Shown: positions 1-7,998 of the stretch, in pieces | Layout of the letters: every line of letters begins with the position of its first letter | How positions within the stretch are numbered: position 1 is the first letter of the stretch | NCBI GenBank assembly: GCA_030599435.1 | Contig: JAUVNZ010000033.1 | Location: 1 to 10,965 of the forward strand | DNA from: Gammaproteobacteria bacterium | Lineage (GTDB): Bacteria; Pseudomonadota; Gammaproteobacteria; SZUA-152 | Length of the DNA: 10,965 nt | Direction of reading: 5' to 3' | Notes under the pieces: model-generated | Told to the model about the DNA's origin: nothing | Seen by the model: only the letters and a program-made list of their open reading frames with translations | Database searches by the model: none | Made by a program: the position numbers and the translations under genes

Positions 1-1470
1 GACGAAGCGGCAAGCCGTATTCGTATGGAAATTGATAGTAAACCGGAATCAATGGATCGGCTTGATCGACGTTTAATACAGTTGAAAATTGAAAGAGAAG
101 CTTTGAAAAAAGAATCTGACGATGCTTCCAAACGTCGGCTCGCTGATCTGGAAACAGAAGTTGATAGGCTGGAGCGTGATTACGCCAATCTAGATGAAGT
201 CTGGAAATCGGAAAAAATGGCCGTGCAGGGAACGCAGCACATCAAGGAGCAACTTGACCGTGCCCGACAGGAGCTGGAAACCGCACATCGTGCGGGAGAC
301 CTGGCGAGAATGTCCGAATTACAGTACGGACAAATTCCGGAACTTGAAAAACAACTCGAGATAGCTTCAGAGACAGAAGTTGTTGAGATGCAGTTGTTGC
401 GTAACAAGGTTTCCGAAGAAGAAGTGGCAGAAGTGGTTGCGAAATGGACGGGTATTCCTGTGACTAAAATGCTGGAAGGTGAGCGCGACAAACTTTTGCA
501 GATGGAAAATAATTTGCGTGAACGCGTGGTCGGTCAGGATGAAGCGGTGAAAGTTGTTTCTGATGCTATTCGTCGCTCGCGTGCTGGTTTGTCTGATCCC
601 AATCGGCCTAATGGTTCCTTCCTGTTTTTGGGGCCGACCGGTGTGGGTAAAACCGAACTCACCAAAAGCCTGGCGGAATTTCTGTTTGATACCGAAGAAG
701 CCATGGTGCGTATCGATATGTCGGAGTTCATGGAAAAACATTCTGTTGCTCGGTTGATAGGCGCACCTCCTGGTTATATTGGTTATGAAGAAGGTGGTTA
801 TCTCACCGAAGCGGTACGCCGCAAACCCTACTCGGTTATTTTGCTGGACGAAGTGGAGAAAGCTCACCCCGATGTGTTCAATATTCTTTTGCAGGTACTG
901 GATGATGGACGATTAACCGATGGACATGGTCGCACGGTAGATTTTCGTAACACGGTTATTGTGATGACGTCCAATCTGGGTTCGGAGGTCATTCAGCAAA
1001 TGGTCGGCGATGCACAGGGAAGTGCAAGTGTCGCGGGAGGCAGGACGCCGGAAGCGACCGAAGAAAATTATTCCGAGATGAAATCAGTGCTTATGGAAAT
1101 TGTTTCGAGCCATTTTCGTCCGGAGTTTATTAATCGTGTGGATGAAGTGGTGGTGTTCCATCCACTGGGTCGCGAACAGATCCGTGCCATTACCAGTATT
1201 CAGGTTGAATACCTGCGGCAGCGTTTGCGTGATCGTGATATGGATCTGGAGCTTTCTGAATCTGCGCTGGATCTTTTGGGTGATGCCGGGTTTGATCCTG
1301 TCTATGGTGCTCGTCCACTCAAACGGGCTATACAGAACGGCATCGAGAATCGTTTAGCGCAGGAAATTCTTTCAGGGCATTTTCAGCCTGGCGATATCAT
1401 TGTTGTGGATAAGAGCGGAGATGAACTGGCTTTCCACAAGAAGGGAAGTGCGAATATCAGTGCTGCTTGA
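1..1470 (+). CDS. clpB: ClpB disaggregase, C-terminal part (5' end outside window)
   Basis: ClpB is a hexameric cytosolic AAA+ chaperone that threads aggregated proteins through its pore with DnaK/DnaJ/GrpE. The reading frame is open from base 1, and eight residues precede the first internal Met at 25, so the start lies outside. About 489 residues are visible. They comprise the coiled-coil middle domain (bases ~30-400, heptad-like, with the conserved [12 protein letters not shown]) and the whole second AAA+ module. In that module I see WTGIPV, Walker A GPTGVGKT at ~631-654, the pore loop [10 protein letters not shown] at ~772-801, Walker B ILLDE at ~838-852, FRPEFINR with the arginine finger, and sensor 2 [10 protein letters not shown] near the end. 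Relative to E. coli ClpB from memory, about 15 extra polar residues follow [11 protein letters not shown] (~1000-1070). The stop is TGA at 1468-1470. The promoter, presumably heat-shock controlled, is not in the window. Confidence 0.97.
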   Translation, partial: DEAASRIRMEIDSKPESMDRLDRRLIQLKIEREALKKESDDASKRRLADLETEVDRLERDYANLDEVWKSEKMAVQGTQHIKEQLDRARQELETAHRAGDLARMSELQYGQIPELEKQLEIASETEVVEMQLLRNKVSEEEVAEVVAKWTGIPVTKMLEGERDKLLQMENNLRERVVGQDEAVKVVSDAIRRSRAGLSDPNRPNGSFLFLGPTGVGKTELTKSLAEFLFDTEEAMVRIDMSEFMEKHSVARLIGAPPGYIGYEEGGYLTEAVRRKPYSVILLDEVEKAHPDVFNILLQVLDDGRLTDGHGRTVDFRNTVIVMTSNLGSEVIQQMVGDAQGSASVAGGRTPEATEENYSEMKSVLMEIVSSHFRPEFINRVDEVVVFHPLGREQIRAITSIQVEYLRQRLRDRDMDLELSESALDLLGDAGFDPVYGARPLKRAIQNGIENRLAQEILSGHFQPGDIIVVDKSGDELAFHKKGSANISAA

Positions 1471-1516
1471 TTAACTTTATCACTGATTTTATAACAACGA
1501 AGTATTTGTAAATTTG

Positions 1517-1549
1517 TAATCTCTGGCTTGAACATCTGGCCAGAGATTA
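1517..1549. terminator. hairpin between convergent clpB and DUF3135-type gene
   Basis: An 11-bp perfect inverted repeat (1517-1527 with 1539-1549, core TCTCTGGC/GCCAGAGA) has an 11-base loop and sits between two genes that end towards each other. On the plus strand it is followed by a T-rich stretch, TTATTT, rather than a clean U run. It is therefore a plausible but not textbook terminator for clpB. On the other strand the following sequence is AT-rich without a T run, so it is weaker for the opposing gene. Confidence 0.55.
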
Positions 1550-1561
1550 TTTATTTCCGCA

Positions 1562-1933
1562 TTAATGTGAACGCGTTGGCATGGGTATAATTGTAGCGCT
1601 TACGGGTTTTGGTTTATTTTTTTGCGGTCCCTGTTTAAGAGTAATGTTTACCAATTCATACTGATGTTCACTCAAACGGCTCACTGAATCCAGCATCATA
1701 GTGGAGATTGCAATGCATGATGCCATGGGTGAATGCGCTAGCTTGCGAGCTTGATCAACTTGCCATTGCAAACCTTTCAGGCGCTGTTGCCTCTCGGCTG
1801 GTACACCATTAAAGAAAGTTTCGATTTTCCTAAGTCGTTTGGCTTCAAATTCCTCAGGATCATTTTTGGCAAGGGTCATCCATTCATCAAAATCTAGCCG
1901 GGAATTGTTTCTAATCTGTTTAGTGTTACTCAT
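1562..1933 (-). CDS. small DUF3135-type protein, function unknown
   Basis: A predicted soluble protein of 123 residues. The core reads LDFDEWMTLAKNDPEEFEA, then a basic helix, then RLKGLQWQVDQARKLAHSP, then CIAISTMMLDS. This pattern (acidic 'ND PE.FE', 'R.RGLQW..D', 'P..ACI.IS..M.DS') matches what I remember of the DUF3135 family of gammaproteobacteria. No enzymatic motif, signal peptide or membrane segment is visible. The C-terminal ~25 residues are basic and Pro-rich, probably disordered. I place the start at the ATG at 1933 because a GGAG (1943-1946) stands 9 bases upstream. An in-frame TTG at 1999 would extend the protein by 22 residues, but it has no ribosome site and the extension lies outside the recognisable core. 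It is followed downstream by the convergent clpB. Family assignment is moderate; function is not inferable. Confidence 0.8.
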   Translation of the reverse strand: MSNTKQIRNNSRLDFDEWMTLAKNDPEEFEAKRLRKIETFFNGVPAERQQRLKGLQWQVDQARKLAHSPMASCIAISTMMLDSVSRLSEHQYELVNITLKQGPQKNKPKPVSATIIPMPTRSH

Positions 1934-1942
1934 TACCGCGTA

Positions 1943-1946
1943 CTCC
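1943..1946 (-). promoter_or_regulatory. ribosome binding site deciding the DUF3135-type start
   Basis: GGAG on the minus strand lies 9 bases before the ATG at 1933. It favours this start over the upstream TTG at 1999, which lacks any purine-rich site. Confidence 0.65.
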
Positions 1947-1973
1947 AAAACTTTTCTTGACACATTTGCTAAC

Positions 1974-1979
1974 AGTATA
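1974..1979 (-). promoter_or_regulatory. candidate -10 box (TATACT) for DUF3135-type gene
   Basis: TATACT reads on the minus strand about 40 bases before the ATG at 1933. A start roughly 7 bases downstream would give a short leader and exclude the TTG at 1999. No good -35 is found at 16-18 bases, so the call is tentative. A separate TTGACA on the minus strand (2022-2027) is too far away to pair with it and has only a poor -10 of its own. Confidence 0.35.
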
Positions 1980-2000
1980 GTTTGTAAGCTTGTATTCAAT

Positions 2001-2062
2001 CATCCAGCTTAGGAATGTTTGTGTCAAAGATTCTATATATCATTATGCGATAAAGCTGGATG
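2001..2062. repeat. 10-bp inverted repeat with 42-base spacing
   Basis: CATCCAGCTT at 2001-2010 and its exact reverse complement AAGCTGGATG at 2053-2062 flank 42 AT-rich bases, upstream of the DUF3135-type gene and downstream of the permease gene. The loop is too long for an intrinsic terminator. It could be a pair of operator half-sites, a long-range RNA stem or chance. The rest of this 205-base gap (1934-2138) holds only a weak 6-bp hairpin (AAACAG/CTGTTT, 2083-2104), which might end the permease transcript. Confidence 0.5.
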
Positions 2063-2138
2063 TTTAAGTTGGCTTGTTACGTAAACAGAACGAACTATCT
2101 GTTTGTATTGAATGGAAATACTGGTGAAGTCTGAGTTT

Positions 2139-3368
2139 TTACCGTGTTATTCCACTTTGAATGACCAGGAAAATAATGCTTAGCGAGGCGCCGATAATGG
2201 GAACCCACAACGGGTAGTGGACGGTTCCGGGCACATTTGGAGTGTGGAGTTTGAGCTTTATTAACGCCAGATTAACGCCGGCAAAAATGGTCAGTGTTAT
2301 AAAGCTGGTGATTTGGGCCAGAGTAACCAATGGCAACCAGAGTGCTAGCACCAGTACAGCAAGAACCGTTAAGCCAGTAGCGAAGAGTGGTGTTCGTGTT
2401 CGGGGATGGATATGTGCAAATATATGGTGAGCCAGGCCAGTGTTGCCCATTCCATACAAAACACGTGAAGCCATAATAATTTGAATCAGGGCGCCATTAA
2501 CAACAGCAATCAGACTGATTGCACTAATGAATAACGTAGCTTTGTTACCGCTGGCGTCAACATTTTTTTCAACAATAAGGGCGAGAGGCGCATTACTGGC
2601 TGCAAGATCGTTTATGGGTAACGCAAGAACGGCAACCAGAGCAATAGCAAGGTATAAAATAGTTGAAATAATCAACGCAAGAATAATAGCTTTTGGTAAC
2701 GTGCGTGGTGCATCCTTAACTTCTTCAGCAACATTCACCATGTCCTCGAAACCAATGAAGGCATAAAACGCCAGAAACGCACCGATGAAAATACCATTCC
2801 AGGTTGATGCATTTAATGATGGAATCAGTTCGGGCAAGCGTTCAGGAAGTTGGCTAAAATTATCGCCAGCGACCACCAATACGTAGATTAATCCGCCAAT
2901 TTCAATGAGCGTAATAACTGTAGCCAACCAAACTGATTGGCTTATACCGATGGCCGCAATCAGGCCCAACGATATCACCAGGCATGTAATGGCTAACCAA
3001 TTGGGGATCTGAATAAAAATTTCCAGGTAACCGACAAAGCCGTTAGCGATAGTGGCTGCTGATACCAGTCCAATGGCCACAACAGACCATCCTATACCAG
3101 AAGACAGCCAGCGTTTGCCGAAAGCTTCCTGAAAATAGACAGCTTCACCCGCGCTACGTGGCAAACGGGAGGTGAGTTCTGCGTAACTGAAAGCCGTGAA
3201 ACCTGCAATGAAAGCAGCGAGTAAAAAGGCGAGTGGTGAAAACATGCCCGCCTTGCTGGCGACAACGCCGATGAGCACGTAAATGCCCGCACCGATGATG
3301 GTGCCCAGACCGTAAAAGGTAATTAGGGGTAATGACAGTGTACGGTTAAGGGTAGTCGTTTCTGGCAT
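2139..3368 (-). CDS. APC-superfamily amino-acid permease
   Basis: An inner-membrane secondary transporter of 409 residues, probably for an amino acid or polyamine; the substrate cannot be read from sequence. Hydrophobic segments fill most of the protein, about 11-12 helices. The broken first helix carries GLGTIIGAGIY (20-30), the APC substrate-binding motif. The sixth helix region reads FYAFIGFEDM (201-210) followed by AEEVKDAPRTLPKAI, the typical 'GFE...EE.K.P.R.LP.A' motif. ASRVLYGMGN (300-309) matches the usual 'SR..Y.M' segment after helix 8. The ATG at 3368 follows the uvrA stop by 15 bases with no clear Shine-Dalgarno in that gap, so translation may depend on readthrough or coupling from uvrA. 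Cotranscription with uvrA is likely from spacing. I see no functional link to repair. Confidence 0.9.
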   Translation of the reverse strand: MPETTTLNRTLSLPLITFYGLGTIIGAGIYVLIGVVASKAGMFSPLAFLLAAFIAGFTAFSYAELTSRLPRSAGEAVYFQEAFGKRWLSSGIGWSVVAIGLVSAATIANGFVGYLEIFIQIPNWLAITCLVISLGLIAAIGISQSVWLATVITLIEIGGLIYVLVVAGDNFSQLPERLPELIPSLNASTWNGIFIGAFLAFYAFIGFEDMVNVAEEVKDAPRTLPKAIILALIISTILYLAIALVAVLALPINDLAASNAPLALIVEKNVDASGNKATLFISAISLIAVVNGALIQIIMASRVLYGMGNTGLAHHIFAHIHPRTRTPLFATGLTVLAVLVLALWLPLVTLAQITSFITLTIFAGVNLALIKLKLHTPNVPGTVHYPLWVPIIGASLSIIFLVIQSGITR

Positions 3369-3383
3369 ATTGTTTGAGAATAG

Positions 3384-6350
3384 TTATCCCGTTTTTTCAA
3401 GCTTATTAAGCACTAGCTTCTGCTTATTTAACTTTTTACTTTCTAGCTTTTGTTTATTTAAAACAGGTTTTAAATAATGCCCTGTATATGAGTCAGACTG
3501 CTCTGCAATTTGTTCCGGTGTTCCTGCAGCAATGATAGTGCCGCCATTTTCTCCGCCTTCTGGACCAAGGTCGATAACCCAGTCAGTTGTTTTAATGACA
3601 TCCAGATTGTGTTCTATAATTACGATGGTATTACCATGGTCGCGTAAACGATGCAGCACTACCAGCAATTGTTCTATGTCGTGGAAATGAAGTCCGGTAG
3701 TGGGTTCATCCAATATGTATAAGGTATTTCCTGTGTCGCGTTTGGATAGTTCTCGTGCCAGTTTTACACGTTGAGCTTCGCCGCCGGAAAGTGTTGTCGC
3801 ATTTTGGCCCAGGCGAATATAACTCAAACCAACATCCATTAGAGTTTGAAGTTTTCGTGACACCGAAGGAATGGCATCAAAAAAGATTCGAGCATCTTCT
3901 ACAGTTTGTTCAAGGACCTCATAGATGCTTAACCCTTTGTATCTTATTTCCAGTGTTTCGCGGTTATAGCGTTTCCCCTTACAAACATCGCAAGGTACAT
4001 AAATGTCAGGCAGAAAATGCATTTCCACTTTAATGACACCATCACCACGACAGGCTTCACATCGCCCACCTTTTACATTGAAACTAAAACGACCGGGTGT
4101 ATAACCGCGTGATCGAGCTTCCTGTGTGCCAGCAAATATTTCGCGGATGGGTGTAAACAAGCCTGCGTAAGTAGCAGGATTAGAGCGTGGTGTGCGTCCG
4201 ATGGGGCTTTGGTCGATATCGACAACTTTGTCGAACTGGTTTAGTCCCTCTACTGATGTGCAAGGTGCGGCGGCTTCCGGGTTGTTGTTGATAATTTGTG
4301 CGGCATTGCGATACAGAGTGTCGTTAATCAGTGTGGATTTACCGGAGCCGGAAACGCCAGTTATCGCAGTCATCAATCCTACAGGAATATCGGCGTCCAC
4401 ATTTTTAAGATTGTTGCCATTTGCACCACGAATACTGATCTGATGTTTCGGATCAGGTGTTGTTCGTTGGTTTGGGATGGCAATCATTTTTCGGCCAGAA
4501 AGATATTGCCCGGTAAGTGAAGACTCGGAGGCGATAATTTCCTGGGGTGTTCCCTGGGCAACAATTTCACCGCCATGCACACCTGCGCCGGGCCCAATAT
4601 CCAACACATGGTCTGCCGCCGCGATGGCCTCTTCATCATGCTCAACCACAATGACGGTATTACCCATGTCACGTAAATAGACGAGAGTATTTAATAAACG
4701 TTGATTGTCACGCTGATGTAAACCAATGCTAGGTTCGTCCAGTACATACATAACACCCACCAGGCCAGCACCTATCTGGCTGGCAAGACGAATACGTTGA
4801 GCTTCACCCCCGGATAATGTGTCTGCACTGCGGTTAAGTGATAAATAGTCGAGGCCAACGTTAACGAGAAAATCCAGACGCTGGCTGATTTCTTTAACAA
4901 TTTTTTCAGCTATTTTTCCGCGATGACCGTCCAGTTCCATTTGCTCGAAAAACTTTTGGGCACGGCCAACAGGTAATGCGGTAATCTCCGGCAATCTTTT
5001 TTCAGCAACAAAAACATTACGTGATCCTTCGGCAAGTCGTGTGCCGTCACAGTCCGGGCAGGGTTTGCTATTGAGGTATTTAGACAGTTCCTCGCGCACC
5101 ACATTCGAATCGGTCTCGTGATAACGACGATCCATGTTCGGAAGGATGCCTTCGAAAGGGTGAGTGCGTACGTTAATGCCATCATTACTTTTTTTGCTCT
5201 GTTTTTGATTAGTAGAGAGATCGCCGTACCTCTCTTTAAAGTAATGAAACTCAATTTCTTCCTCACCACTGCCATTAAGAATGACCTGGCGAATGTTATC
5301 TTCCAGTTCTTCAAACGGTGTATCAATATCAAATCCATAATGTTTGGCCAGTGAACTTACCATTTGGAAATAATAAGCATTGCGTCGATCCCAGCCGCGT
5401 ATTGCGCCGGCAGGCAAGCTCAACTCCGGATGACGAACTACACGATCTGGATCAAAAAATTGTTTAACGCCTAGTCCATCACAGCCGCCACAAGCGCCGG
5501 CCGGGTTGTTAAAGGAAAACATGCGTGGTTCCAGTTCTGGCAACGAATAGCCACAGTGGGCACAGGCAAACTGGGCAGAGAAAACCAGTTCTTCTTTCTT
5601 GTTGGAACTAGAGTTGTTGGAGCTAGAGTCTGCATCATCAAAAAATGCCACGGTAGCAATGCCATCGGTAAGTGCTAGAGTAGTTTCAAAAGAATCTGCC
5701 AGACGTTGTTGTTGATCGGGTCTAATTTTCAGACGATCCACCACGGCTTCGATGGTATGTTTTTTTCGCAAATCCAGTTCAGGTGTGTCATCCAGTTCGA
5801 ATAAATCTCCATCGATGCGCGCACGTACAAAACCCTGTGCGCGTAGTTCTTTGAAAACGTTTAGATGTTCGCCCTTACGATTTCGAATAATGGGAGCAAG
5901 CAACATGATCTTGCTGCCTTCTGGAAGAGATAAAACATGATCCACCATCTGACTAACAGTTTGGGCTTGCAGTTCGGTGCCATGTTCAGGGCAGCGAGGT
6001 AAACCTGCGCGGGCATATAAAAGGCGAAGGTAGTCGTAAATTTCGGTAATAGTGCCTACCGTTGAACGAGGATTATGCGAAGTGGATTTTTGTTCGATGG
6101 AAATGGCTGGTGACAAACCTTCTATGTGGTCCACATCAGGTTTTTCCATCATCGACAGGAACTGCCGTGCATAGGCTGATAGTGACTCTACGTAACGCCG
6201 CTGACCTTCGGCATAAATGGTATCGAAGGCCAGTGAGGACTTGCCGGAACCAGATAACCCCGTAATAACAATGAGCTTATCGCGAGGAAGCTCTAGATCT
6301 ATATTTTTAAGATTATGGGTGCGGGCACCCTGAATACGAATGAAATCCAT
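3384..6350 (-). CDS. uvrA: UvrA, excision nuclease ABC subunit A
   Basis: The damage-sensing ATPase of nucleotide excision repair, which works as a dimer with UvrB in the cytoplasm. It has 988 residues against 940 in E. coli. Visible in order: Walker A GLSGSGKS (31-38), zinc finger CxxC...CxxC (263, 266, 287, 290), CPDC (431-434), signature LSGGEAQR (512-519), Walker B VLDEP (536-540), second Walker A GVSGSGKS (665-672), the damage-sensing zinc module (Cys 764, 767, 787, 790), second signature (854-861) and ILDEP (879-883). The extra length comes from a Ser/Asn stretch at 241-250, a polar insert around 379-393 and a basic C-terminal tail (~964-988). The first and last are built from DNA tandem repeats. 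The ATG at 6350 is firm by homology ([17 protein letters not shown]), but its Shine-Dalgarno is weak. It diverges from the yajR-type gene and probably cotranscribes with the permease. Confidence 0.99.
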   Translation of the reverse strand: MDFIRIQGARTHNLKNIDLELPRDKLIVITGLSGSGKSSLAFDTIYAEGQRRYVESLSAYARQFLSMMEKPDVDHIEGLSPAISIEQKSTSHNPRSTVGTITEIYDYLRLLYARAGLPRCPEHGTELQAQTVSQMVDHVLSLPEGSKIMLLAPIIRNRKGEHLNVFKELRAQGFVRARIDGDLFELDDTPELDLRKKHTIEAVVDRLKIRPDQQQRLADSFETTLALTDGIATVAFFDDADSSSNNSSSNKKEELVFSAQFACAHCGYSLPELEPRMFSFNNPAGACGGCDGLGVKQFFDPDRVVRHPELSLPAGAIRGWDRRNAYYFQMVSSLAKHYGFDIDTPFEELEDNIRQVILNGSGEEEIEFHYFKERYGDLSTNQKQSKKSNDGINVRTHPFEGILPNMDRRYHETDSNVVREELSKYLNSKPCPDCDGTRLAEGSRNVFVAEKRLPEITALPVGRAQKFFEQMELDGHRGKIAEKIVKEISQRLDFLVNVGLDYLSLNRSADTLSGGEAQRIRLASQIGAGLVGVMYVLDEPSIGLHQRDNQRLLNTLVYLRDMGNTVIVVEHDEEAIAAADHVLDIGPGAGVHGGEIVAQGTPQEIIASESSLTGQYLSGRKMIAIPNQRTTPDPKHQISIRGANGNNLKNVDADIPVGLMTAITGVSGSGKSTLINDTLYRNAAQIINNNPEAAAPCTSVEGLNQFDKVVDIDQSPIGRTPRSNPATYAGLFTPIREIFAGTQEARSRGYTPGRFSFNVKGGRCEACRGDGVIKVEMHFLPDIYVPCDVCKGKRYNRETLEIRYKGLSIYEVLEQTVEDARIFFDAIPSVSRKLQTLMDVGLSYIRLGQNATTLSGGEAQRVKLARELSKRDTGNTLYILDEPTTGLHFHDIEQLLVVLHRLRDHGNTIVIIEHNLDVIKTTDWVIDLGPEGGENGGTIIAAGTPEQIAEQSDSYTGHYLKPVLNKQKLESKKLNKQKLVLNKLEKTG
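3402..3461 (-). repeat. 30-bp tandem repeat in the uvrA 3' end
   Basis: Two adjacent 30-base units (3402-3431 and 3432-3461) match at 23 of 30 positions. They encode the decapeptides [10 protein letters not shown] and [10 protein letters not shown] at UvrA residues 964-983. The repeat is in frame and lies beyond the point where E. coli UvrA ends. Confidence 0.85.
5601..5630 (-). repeat. 15-bp tandem repeat inside uvrA
   Basis: Two adjacent 15-base units (5601-5615, 5616-5630) match at 13 of 15 positions. They encode DSSSN and NSSSN (residues 241-250), a linker just ahead of the first zinc finger. In-frame duplication is the simplest origin. Confidence 0.85.
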
Positions 6351-6382
6351 ACTTGTTTCTAAATACCTGATAATACCTGGTT

Positions 6383-6399
6383 AACCGGATCGGTTTTTT
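6383..6399 (+). other. short hairpin plus T6 in the uvrA/yajR divergent region
   Basis: AACCG-GAT-CGGTT followed by T's resembles a very small intrinsic terminator read on the plus strand (5-bp stem, 3-base loop, run of six T). An overlapping alternative pairing is ACCGGA (6384-6389) with TCCGGT (6399-6404). It lies upstream of the likely yajR start and could block antisense readthrough, but such a short stem can be chance. Confidence 0.3.
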
Positions 6400-6420
6400 C
6401 CGGTGGAACGCAAACCTGCT

Positions 6421-6450
6421 ACTATACGCCGTTACAGCTTCATGGTGCAA
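6421..6450 (-). promoter_or_regulatory. candidate sigma70 promoter for uvrA
   Basis: On the minus strand TATAGT (6421-6426) is a good -10, with a poor -35 TTGCAC (6445-6450) at 18-base spacing. The leader to the uvrA ATG would be about 65 bases. No canonical LexA box (CTG-N10-CAG) is present in 6351-6540. Confidence 0.4.
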
Positions 6451-6498
6451 AACGGCCAGGAAATATTTGTAGAGACAGGCTTAAAGAGACCGTTCAAA

Positions 6499-6527
6499 TT
6501 GACAGGCAGTACATCCACAAATACAGA
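6499..6527 (+). promoter_or_regulatory. candidate promoter for the yajR-type gene
   Basis: A perfect -35 TTGACA (6499-6504) stands 17 bases before a poor -10, TACAGA (6522-6527). Transcription would start near 6534, almost at the ATG at 6538, giving a nearly leaderless message. An alternative upstream -10 (TATACG, 6423-6428) overlaps the uvrA -10 on the other strand. Confidence 0.35.
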
Positions 6528-6537
6528 ATCCATTGGC

Positions 6538-7956
6538 ATGGTACCTGCCGAGCGCCGGGCCGTATTTTCACTGGCCAGCATTTATGCCCTACGAATGATG
6601 GGGTTGTTCATGATTTTGCCGGTATTTGCCATCTATGGCGAAACGCTTGAGGGCTACACCCCAGCATTGGTAGGTATTGCTATCGGTATTTATGGCCTGA
6701 CCCAGGCCGCACTACAGATTCCCTTTGGTATGGCGTCAGACCATTTCGGCCGCAAGCCCATCATTACCCTCGGATTGATTATTTTTGCTATTGGCAGCGT
6801 GGTGGCCGCCATGTCTGATTCCATGTCCGGTGTCATTATTGGACGTGCCCTGCAGGGCGCCGGTGCCATTGCTGCAGCAGTAATGGCGTTGACTGCAGAC
6901 CTTACACGAGAGGAAAACCGACTCGGGGCCATGGCGATCATAGGCATGAGCATTGGGGCTGCGTTTGCTGTATCGCTGGTAATGGGGCCAATACTCAACA
7001 CCTGGATAGGGGTTGATGGCATATTCTGGCTGACCGCTGTCATGGCAATTTTGGCAATAGGGGTTTTGCACTTCATTGTACCTCGGCCGGTGCATAGCCG
7101 ATTCCATCGGGATGCCATGCCTGTGGCCAGTCAGCTCAAAAAGGTCATCGCCGACAAACAGCTACTACGACTTGATTTCGGCATTCTAACCTTACATATG
7201 ATGCTTACAGCCACCTTTGTTACCTTACCACTGGCCCTACGAGACAATGCCGGCCTGGTGGTAGAACATCACTGGTACGTTTATTTGCCGGTGATGTTGT
7301 CTTCCGCGGCGCTTATGCTGCCTTTTGTCATGGTTGCCGAGAAAAAGCGCCGTATAAAAAGCATATTTGCTGCTGCCGTGTTGACCCTTGTTTTTGCCGA
7401 GCTGATTTTTATGACGCTTAATCAGTCACTTGCGGGTCTGGTTTTTGGATTGTTTATTTTCTTCACTGCTTTTAACGTGCTTGAGGCGACTTTACCCTCT
7501 TTGATAGCAAAAACAGCCGATCCGGATAACAAAGGCACGGCCATGGGTGTATATTCAAGTTCTCAGTTTATGGGGGCTTTTTTCGGCGGCACTCTTGGTG
7601 GCTGGTTATATGGTGCCATGGGACTGGAAACCGTTTTTGCACTCTGTGCTGGAATGGCCGTAGTATGGTTCCTGGTCGCAGTTACCATGCAGAATCCGCG
7701 TTATCTTAGTAGCCACCTGATTCGCATTGGCGATGTAAACGAAGAACAGGCCAGACACATGATTGGTGGGTTGACTAGAGTCACAGGTGTAGCTGAAGCA
7801 GTAGTGATTCCAGAAGATAACGTTGCTTATCTTAAAGTGGATTTGCATGCGCTGGACAGAGAAGCATTAAAAGTTTTTTCTGTGTCTGATGAGCCCATCG
7901 AAAATATGTTTTCGGAGCAAAAGGTCAAAACTGATCGGGCTGAACAAACGAATTAG
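6538..7956 (+). CDS. yajR: YajR-type MFS transporter with C-terminal YAM domain
   Basis: An inner-membrane major facilitator of about 12 helices, 472 residues from the chosen ATG. It aligns along its length with E. coli YajR as I recall it: PxERRAxxxLxxxxxLRMxGxFMxLPV at the N-terminus, GIAIGIYGLTQAxxQIPFG, MFS motif A GMASDHFGRKP (64-74), GRALQGAGAIAAAVMAL, and KGTAMGVYSSSQFMG (332-346). After the last helix, residues ~390-448 look like the small ferredoxin-like YAM domain of this family (MIGGLTRVTGVAEAVVIPEDNVAYLKV). The substrate is unknown. A GTG at 6403 and an ATG at 6442 would add 45 or 32 residues without family similarity. I prefer 6538, where similarity begins, although no strong ribosome site is seen at any of them. 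It lies 42 bases ahead of ssb; the uvrA-MFS-ssb order is known from Pseudomonas. Confidence 0.9.
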   Translation: MVPAERRAVFSLASIYALRMMGLFMILPVFAIYGETLEGYTPALVGIAIGIYGLTQAALQIPFGMASDHFGRKPIITLGLIIFAIGSVVAAMSDSMSGVIIGRALQGAGAIAAAVMALTADLTREENRLGAMAIIGMSIGAAFAVSLVMGPILNTWIGVDGIFWLTAVMAILAIGVLHFIVPRPVHSRFHRDAMPVASQLKKVIADKQLLRLDFGILTLHMMLTATFVTLPLALRDNAGLVVEHHWYVYLPVMLSSAALMLPFVMVAEKKRRIKSIFAAAVLTLVFAELIFMTLNQSLAGLVFGLFIFFTAFNVLEATLPSLIAKTADPDNKGTAMGVYSSSQFMGAFFGGTLGGWLYGAMGLETVFALCAGMAVVWFLVAVTMQNPRYLSSHLIRIGDVNEEQARHMIGGLTRVTGVAEAVVIPEDNVAYLKVDLHALDREALKVFSVSDEPIENMFSEQKVKTDRAEQTN

Positions 7957-7984
7957 TAAAGACATTATTATTTTTGAAGTATTT

Positions 7985-7992
7985 GGGAGGAG
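7985..7992 (+). promoter_or_regulatory. strong Shine-Dalgarno of ssb
   Basis: GGGAGGAG stands 6 bases before the ssb ATG. It is the strongest ribosome binding site in the window and fits a highly expressed protein. Confidence 0.9.
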
Positions 7993-7998
7993 TTCAAC

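Noticed and set aside
367..867. Minus-strand frame of 166 codons inside clpB
   Set aside because: It is antisense to the conserved AAA+ coding region, with no ribosome site or recognisable protein.
1957..1981. Plus-strand promoter TTGACA...TATAGT
   Set aside because: The spacer is only 13 bases and no plus-strand gene follows.
1934..1999. Longer start (TTG at 1999) for the DUF3135-type protein
   Set aside because: No Shine-Dalgarno, the extension lies outside the recognisable core, and a candidate -10 box sits within it. The ATG at 1933 has GGAG at good spacing.
2083..2104. LexA-like site AAACAG-N10-CTGTTT
   Set aside because: The half-sites point the wrong way (CAG-N10-CTG instead of CTG-N10-CAG), so it is better read as a weak hairpin.
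3755..4033. Open frame on the plus strand inside uvrA
   Set aside because: It lies antisense to well conserved uvrA codons, shows no family features or ribosome site, and is a codon-bias shadow.
6416..6437. LexA box in the uvrA/yajR region (CTG...CAG)
   Set aside because: The spacing is 16 bases instead of 10.
6690..7118. Long minus-strand frame inside the yajR-type gene
   Set aside because: It is antisense to conserved transmembrane coding sequence. Its composition (Met, Ala, Pro, Ser) is what a reversed hydrophobic gene gives, with no start signal.
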